DNA from: Calditrichia bacterium
Lineage (GTDB): Bacteria > Calditrichota > Calditrichia > Calditrichales > Calditrichaceae
Reading direction: 5' to 3'
DNA: 9,766 nucleotides
Assembly: GCA_027039465.1 (NCBI GenBank)
Contig: JALWEA010000381.1
Coordinates: 1 to 9,766, forward strand
A program made the position numbers and the translations under genes. This document shows positions 6,225 through 9,766 of the stretch, piece after piece (within the stretch, counting starts at the first letter, position 1; each line of letters starts with the position of its first letter). A model generated the notes under the pieces. That model did not search any database. It had not been told where the DNA came from and saw nothing but the letters and a program-made list of their open reading frames with translations.

Positions 6225-8021
6225 TTAACCAACCATCACGTTTCGTTCAATCGGATATTCAACGCGCAGATGCTCCTTGGGCGTTGTAATGGCAAAGGCC
6301 AGTGTCAAAACGCCAACGCGTCCGATAAACATGGAAAATATAATGACCCATTTGCCGAAAGAGCTGAGCATGGGGGTAATGCCGCGTGAAAGCCCGACCG
6401 TGCCGAAAGCCGAAATTTCTTCAAAAAGAAGGGTTAACAAATCGGTATGTTCGCTTAAGCTCAGCAAAAATGCCGAAGCCATGACAATGGTAATGGAAAA
6501 AGCGAAAATAACCAAAGCACGATTCAAAATGGTAAACGACAAGCTTTTCTTAAAAAGCTCGATTCGACTTTTGCCTCGAATAATCGAAAGAAAGCTGGCG
6601 ATTAAAACACCCAGCGTGGTGGTTTTAATGCCGCCGCCGGTAGAACCTGGCGAGGCTCCGATAAACATCAGGAACATCAAAATCAAAGCCGTTGGTGCGG
6701 TGAGCGCGCCGATATTTACCGTATTGAAACCGGCCGTACGCGCCGTAACGGAACAAAAGAAGGATTGCACCAACCGATACAGCCAGTTGCCATGAAACGG
6801 TTCAATGAAGAAGAAAACAATTGTTCCGAAGGTTAGCAACGAGGCCGTAATAATAAGCACCAGCCTTGAATGGACAGACAGGCGATGTATCCGGTGGCGA
6901 CGATCCGAATAGTCGAAAATTTTACCACGGGTTAAATCGATCATGACCACAAAGCCCAGGCCGCCGATAATAATAAGCATGGCCACGGTCAGTACCACCG
7001 CATAATTTCCTGCGTAGCTCATTAACGAATCGCTGTTTAATGAAAATCCGGCATTGCAAAAGGCCGAAACGGAATGGAAAACGGAATGATAAATGCGATG
7101 CCAAAGCGTCCAGTGCGGTTGATTCCAGCTTAAAAACAGAATAATCGCACCGATGGTTTCCACACTGAAGGTGATCAAAATGACGCCGCGCAGAAGCCTG
7201 GTAATGGCTCCCAGACGATCCACATTCAGCATTTCCTGCAACATGATGCGTTCGCGAATGGCCATACCGCGCCCGAAAAACAGGGCAAAAAAGCTGGAGA
7301 TGGTCATAATACCCAGGCCGCCGATTTGAATGAGCGTTAGAATAATAAGTTGGCCTAACAAAGAAAAATGTCGGCCCGTATCCACAACAATCAAACCGGT
7401 AACGCAGGTGGCGCTGGTGGCCGTAAACAGGGCGTCAAGGGGGCTGAGTGTTTGCCCTGGCGCAACGGCTTTGGGCAGCAGGAGCAGAGCCGCACCGATT
7501 AAAATCACAATTAAAAAACTTAAAATAAAGGTTTGGGCAGGATGAAATTTTAAAGAGGCAATACGCCGGTTTAAACGCACGGCGCCGCTGATAATGGACA
7601 AAATAATAATAATTTGCGCGCCGACAATCGATAGCTGCGTCAGGGCCTCGACGTTTAGGCTGGTGAAATAATGTCCCACTTTACCCAGCCCGATTTCATG
7701 TATGACCATGGTAACCTTAAGCAGAATAATGGCCACCAATGTGCTTTCGAACCAATGATGCCGGACGTAATACCATTTGTTCGGGGTGAAGATCAATTTG
7801 ACAAAATATTGCAGCACATAATAAAGCACAATCAAAACGTTCAGGCGTTCCAAAATTAGCTGCGTGGATGGAGAAATGTAAAAACCGTATTCCAAAATCA
7901 GGCTGACCAAGGCAATTATGCTGACAATAAAAAGCGAAATGTTAACGCCTTTGATAACCGGCTCCGACCATTCCATGTACTTTAATTTCAGATCTTGCCA
8001 GAAGCTATTTTTAACTTCCAC
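6225..8021 (-). CDS. ktrB: TrkH/KtrB-type potassium channel subunit with extra N-terminal four-helix domain
   Basis: 598 aa; KtrB and TrkH are usually about 440-490 aa. From about residue 160 the four-repeat M1-P-M2 architecture is clear. Each pore loop has its selectivity-filter glycine: TSATCVTG (G209), SVSAFCNAG (G325), SVTARTAG (G431) and EISAFGTVG (G543). The gating loop GASPGSTGGGIKTTT (455-469) and R568 in GRVG are present. It forms the membrane pore for K+ uptake, gated by the RCK subunit encoded next. Residues 1-158 add four predicted helices (about 23-45, 55-77, 90-108, 125-148) followed by RLNRR, with a layout like the S1-S4 voltage-sensor fold. The start is GTG 8021-8019 with AGGG about 9-10 nt upstream; an in-frame stop lies just before it. 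An ATG at codon 16 is an alternative with a weaker ribosome site. Confidence 0.93.
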   Translation of the reverse strand: MEVKNSFWQDLKLKYMEWSEPVIKGVNISLFIVSIIALVSLILEYGFYISPSTQLILERLNVLIVLYYVLQYFVKLIFTPNKWYYVRHHWFESTLVAIILLKVTMVIHEIGLGKVGHYFTSLNVEALTQLSIVGAQIIIILSIISGAVRLNRRIASLKFHPAQTFILSFLIVILIGAALLLLPKAVAPGQTLSPLDALFTATSATCVTGLIVVDTGRHFSLLGQLIILTLIQIGGLGIMTISSFFALFFGRGMAIRERIMLQEMLNVDRLGAITRLLRGVILITFSVETIGAIILFLSWNQPHWTLWHRIYHSVFHSVSAFCNAGFSLNSDSLMSYAGNYAVVLTVAMLIIIGGLGFVVMIDLTRGKIFDYSDRRHRIHRLSVHSRLVLIITASLLTFGTIVFFFIEPFHGNWLYRLVQSFFCSVTARTAGFNTVNIGALTAPTALILMFLMFIGASPGSTGGGIKTTTLGVLIASFLSIIRGKSRIELFKKSLSFTILNRALVIFAFSITIVMASAFLLSLSEHTDLLTLLFEEISAFGTVGLSRGITPMLSSFGKWVIIFSMFIGRVGVLTLAFAITTPKEHLRVEYPIERNVMVG

Positions 8022-8066
8022 TACCGTTTGCCCTATTTATTTAACCTTCGGATTCAAATCAGAGGA

Positions 8067-8097
8067 CAAATTTAGAAAATAAATTGAATACTACAAA
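8067..8097 (-). promoter_or_regulatory. Candidate promoter of the ktrB-ktrA unit
   Basis: On the minus strand TTTG (8097-8094), a 19-bp spacer, then TAAATTTG (8074-8067). This fits the Bacteroidota-type pattern TTTG-N19-21-TAnnTTTG exactly, though it is poor by the E. coli -35 consensus. It would give a leader of about 40 nt before the GTG start at 8021. Confidence 0.55.
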
Positions 8098-8149
8098 AAT
8101 TTAATAGGGGGGATGATTAAGAGTTAAGTGTTGAGGGTTAAGGGGAAAC

Positions 8150-8217
8150 GTTATTCGTTAAGCGGATGTGGGGTGAATTGTTGAATTGTTGAATGGGAAA
8201 AATTGTTATTCGTTAAG
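8150..8217. repeat. Direct repeat GTTATTCGTTAAG, two copies, enclosing a short tandem repeat
   Basis: Exact 13-bp copies at 8150-8162 and 8205-8217, 55 bp apart. Between them GAATTGTT occurs twice in tandem plus GAAT (8175-8194). The surrounding bases (8120-8145) are similar low-complexity TTAAG/TTGAG/GGGTTAAG words, suggesting local slippage or degenerate repeat growth. No function is apparent. Confidence 0.75.
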
Positions 8218-8312
8218 GGTTGTCATTGCGAACGATCCCGCCGGCGCGGTTTCTACTCGACAACCGGTTGCCTTTGACCGCGTCCGGTTCCCGAGTGATT
8301 CTGCCGACACTG

Positions 8313-8422
8313 GTAGGGGCGAAGCATTTCCCTAACCAATAAAAGAATAATCGATGTTTTTGGTTGCACAACGTTGAATTTTTTGAGTTTGCAGCGTATT
8401 GACGGAAATGCTTCGCCCTTAC
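8313..8422. repeat. 110-bp element with 19-bp inverted ends (MITE- or REP-like)
   Basis: GTAGGGGCGAAGCATTTCC (8313-8331) is matched in inverse by GGAAATGCTTCGCCCTTAC (8404-8422) with one difference, which is a G.U pair if transcribed. A nested inverted pair AACCAA (8334-8339) and TTGGTT (8360-8365) lies inside, as does the palindrome CAACGTTG. The interior has no open frame of note. I could not find matching target duplications at the edges, so a transposon origin is unproven. Confidence 0.7.
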
Positions 8423-8460
8423 TTCGAACATCGCAAGATAAAAGGCAGAATCGTATCGAA

Positions 8461-8632
8461 GGACGGACGCGCCGCAACATGTCAATAGTAACAATCCTGC
8501 GAGCGGGAGAGTGAAGCAATCCCTTCCAAAGCGGCAACGGCCATGAATAATGTTAGGGATTCTTCGTTCCGCTGAAGCGGAACTCAGAATGACAGCCCAA
8601 CACATGTCAATAGCAGCGCGGGACGGACGCGC
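8461..8632. repeat. Two direct repeats in swapped order
   Basis: GGACGGACGCGC occurs at 8461-8472 and 8621-8632, and ACATGTCAATAG at 8477-8488 and 8602-8613. In the left copy the GC-rich word comes first; in the right copy it comes last, so the two words bracket the enclosed segment like bookends. They enclose a REP-like fragment and a hairpin. Confidence 0.75.
8557..8594. repeat. REP-like palindromic hairpin
   Basis: GTTCCGC (8566-8572), tetraloop TGAA, GCGGAAC (8577-8583) form a perfect 7-bp stem. After a 2x2 internal loop (TC/TC), ATTCT (8559-8563) pairs with AGAAT (8586-8590). The outer sequence GGATTCTTCG...CAGAATGACA resembles a dispersed intergenic repeat seen in many unrelated bacterial genomes (recognition from memory). 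There is no T-run, so it is not an intrinsic terminator. Confidence 0.65.
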
Positions 8633-8690
8633 AATCGCTTCAATACAATAATTCATCAAATGGCCACTGCTAAAGGGCATTTAGCGCGCA

Positions 8691-8711
8691 TTCGGACAAA
8701 TTGTATCCGAA
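8691..8711. promoter_or_regulatory. Imperfect dyad upstream of the nrnA promoter
   Basis: TTCGGA (8691-8696) and TCCGAA (8706-8711) are inverted arms with a 9-base AT-rich centre, 27 bp before the nrnA -35 box. The size and position would suit an operator for a dimeric regulator, but it could also be the last unit of the neighbouring repeats. Confidence 0.25.
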
Positions 8712-8738
8712 CGACAAAGTAAAGAGAAGAAAAAAAGA

Positions 8739-8767
8739 TTGGCATGTATTCTTTAATTGATTATATT
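8739..8767 (+). promoter_or_regulatory. Promoter of nrnA
   Basis: TTGGCA (8739-8744), exact 17-bp spacer, TATATT (8762-8767) followed by TGC. Five of six -35 bases match consensus. It shares the word TATATTTGC with the tRNA-Arg promoter and also fits TTG-N20-TAnnTTTG. The predicted start near 8774 leaves a leader of under 20 nt that includes the ribosome site AGGAG. Confidence 0.75.
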
Positions 8768-8791
8768 TGCATCTTTTTTAGGAGAATTGCC

Positions 8792-9766
8792 GTGAAAATG
8801 CCCGAAAAATACCAGGAACCCGTCGAAAAACTTTACCGTTTTATTCAAACCCATGATCATTTTATGCTTTCCGGCCACATCAATGCCGACGGAGATGCCA
8901 TTGCCGCCGTTATTGCCGTGCATCTGTTTTTAAAAAAGCTCGGCAAATCTTCGGTTATGATTTTTACGGACGAGCATTTGGATCAGCGTTTCGAGTATCT
9001 TAAAACCTTTGACGAAATTCAAAGTTACAAGCACCTGCAAAATAAACCGCACATTGAAAGCGCCATCATTTTGGACGTTCCGGGTTACGGACGGTTGGGG
9101 GCGGTGAAGGAACTGCTGCCGGCCAAAGAACATGTGGCGCGCATTGATCACCATCCGCAGGAAGACGAAATGGGACTTACCGAATGGGTGGACGAACAAG
9201 CTTCTTCCACAACCGCTATGGTTTATGAGGTGATCAAACGATTTGATGTGGAAATAGACGCTGATTTGGCTACCGCACTTTTTACGGGCATTGTTTACGA
9301 TACGGGACGGTTTTCTTTCTCGAATACAACGGCGCGCGATTTTTACATTGCCTCGCAAGTGGTGGAGAAGGGCGCCAATCCGGCACAAATCGTCAACACC
9401 ATTTTCTTCGAAAACAGCATCCAGGCCCTGCGTATGATCGGGAAAGGGCTCTACACCATGGAAAGTTATTTAAACGGCGCGGTTGCGGTTATTTATCTCG
9501 ATTACGAAGATATGCAAAAAAGCAATCCTCACGAGATCGAAGAATTGACCAATTACAGTGTGGCGGTGCGCGGAGGTCAGGTCGGTTTGTTCGTGCGTGA
9601 GATCAAACCTAATTTTCACAAGATCAGTTTGCGTTCCAAATCCAAAGTGGATGTGAACAAAGTAGCCAAGGCTTTTGACGGCGGGGGGCACGCCCGAGCC
9701 GCCGGTTGCCGCATTGAGGGCAGCAAAGAAGAAGTGATTGAAAAATTAGTTCGGGAAATCGAGAAG
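8792..9766 (+). CDS. nrnA: DHH/DHHA1 phosphoesterase, NrnA-type nanoRNase / pAp phosphatase (3' end cut by window)
   Basis: 325 codons are present with no stop; family members are about 310-340 aa, so only a few residues should be missing. NrnA degrades short RNA fragments (2-5 nt) to mononucleotides and dephosphorylates 3'-phosphoadenosine 5'-phosphate. The DHH domain shows H29-x-N-x-D33-x-D35 (GHINADGDAIAA), D95 in ILDVPGYGRLG, DHH motif D119-H120-H121 (RIDHHP), and D170 in TGIVYDTGRFSFSNTT (165-180), the metal (Mn) ligands. The DHHA1 substrate domain ends in GGGHARAAG (297-305), preceded by ISLRSKSKVDV. I take GTG 8792 as the start: AGGAG (8780-8784) is 7 nt away, against 13 nt for the ATG two codons later. 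Cytosolic. It is transcribed divergently from ktrB from its own promoter. Confidence 0.93.
   Translation, partial: MKMPEKYQEPVEKLYRFIQTHDHFMLSGHINADGDAIAAVIAVHLFLKKLGKSSVMIFTDEHLDQRFEYLKTFDEIQSYKHLQNKPHIESAIILDVPGYGRLGAVKELLPAKEHVARIDHHPQEDEMGLTEWVDEQASSTTAMVYEVIKRFDVEIDADLATALFTGIVYDTGRFSFSNTTARDFYIASQVVEKGANPAQIVNTIFFENSIQALRMIGKGLYTMESYLNGAVAVIYLDYEDMQKSNPHEIEELTNYSVAVRGGQVGLFVREIKPNFHKISLRSKSKVDVNKVAKAFDGGGHARAAGCRIEGSKEEVIEKLVREIEK

Larger units (their letters stand above)
8022..8791. other. Gene-free intergenic repeat mosaic between ktrB and nrnA
   Basis: About 770 bp between two divergent genes. Open frames here, such as those on the minus strand within 8213-8680, cross several repeat units, have no recognisable protein motif and no convincing ribosome site, so I call none. 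From left to right: the ktrB promoter; an AT-rich stretch with direct repeats (8150-8217); a GC-richer segment starting TGTCATTGCGAACGA (8221) with palindrome CAACCGGTTG (8261-8270); a 110-bp inverted-repeat element (8313-8422); direct repeats in swapped order (8461-8632); GCGAGCGGGAGAGTGAAGCA at 8500-8519; a hairpin at 8559-8590; a partial dyad TTCGGA/TCCGAA (8691-8711); then the nrnA promoter. Fragments of the types TCATTGCGA...GAAGCAATCCC and GGATTCTTCG...CAGAATGACA look like known dispersed intergenic repeats of many bacterial genomes. Confidence 0.75.

Noticed and set aside
8313..8422. Insertion sequence or full transposon
   Set aside because: No transposase coding capacity and no target duplication seen at the edges; reported only as a repeat element.
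8461..8632. CRISPR array
   Set aside because: The repeated words are only 12 bp, occur twice each, are in swapped order and lack regular spacing; no cas genes are present.
8213..8680. Long open frames on the minus strand in the ktrB-nrnA gap (155 and 94 codons)
   Set aside because: They run through several repeat units, overlap each other in different frames, show no domain or hydrophobic pattern and lack convincing start signals; they are by-products of GC-richer repeats.

Overview
The window reads as ordinary bacterial chromosome, most likely from the FCB supergroup (a Calditrichota- or Bacteroidota-like lineage). This placement is inference from family resemblance, not from a marker gene. 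It rests on a type-3 ProRS ending in tyrosine, a rhomboid protease with a C-terminal cytosolic helical domain, a long TrkH/KtrB-type potassium channel with an extra four-helix N-terminus, a large GNAT enzyme directly behind an alpha-oxoamine-synthase-like gene end, and three promoters whose -10/-7 element fits the Bacteroidota-type TAnnTTTG pattern. No phage, transposase, CRISPR or integrase gene is visible.

Layout. Positions 1-1227 (+ strand) hold the last 25 codons of a PLP-dependent alpha-oxoamine-synthase-like gene, then a GNAT-fold acyltransferase. A strong bidirectional hairpin terminator (1302-1331) separates this pair from a long minus-strand block. Read 5'->3' on the minus strand, that block is: ktrB-like channel subunit (8021-6225), ktrA-like RCK regulator (6186-5500), a lipoprotein (5403-4465), tRNA-Arg(CCG) with its own promoter (4302-4229), proS (4035-2605), a rhomboid protease (2554-1688) and a small cysteine-rich DUF1540-like protein (1658-1422). 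At the right end, divergent from ktrB, nrnA (8792 to the window edge, + strand) encodes a DHH/DHHA1 phosphoesterase.

The ktrB-nrnA gap (8022-8791, about 770 bp) is the least ordinary stretch. It has no credible gene but is built from several unrelated repeats: short direct repeats, a 110-bp element bounded by 19-bp inverted ends, a pair of direct repeats whose order is swapped, and a REP-like hairpin. Each flank carries an outward-facing promoter.

Functionally, ktrB and ktrA together form a potassium uptake system (pore plus nucleotide-gated regulator). proS and tRNA-Arg serve translation, the rhomboid acts in membrane proteolysis, and nrnA finishes RNA decay and removes pAp. The first gene pair may belong to sphingolipid/ceramide synthesis, which is the most interesting functional hypothesis here. 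I see no clear new defence or mobile system; the best leads are that pair, the repeat mosaic, the shared promoter architecture and the voltage-sensor-like N-terminus of the channel.
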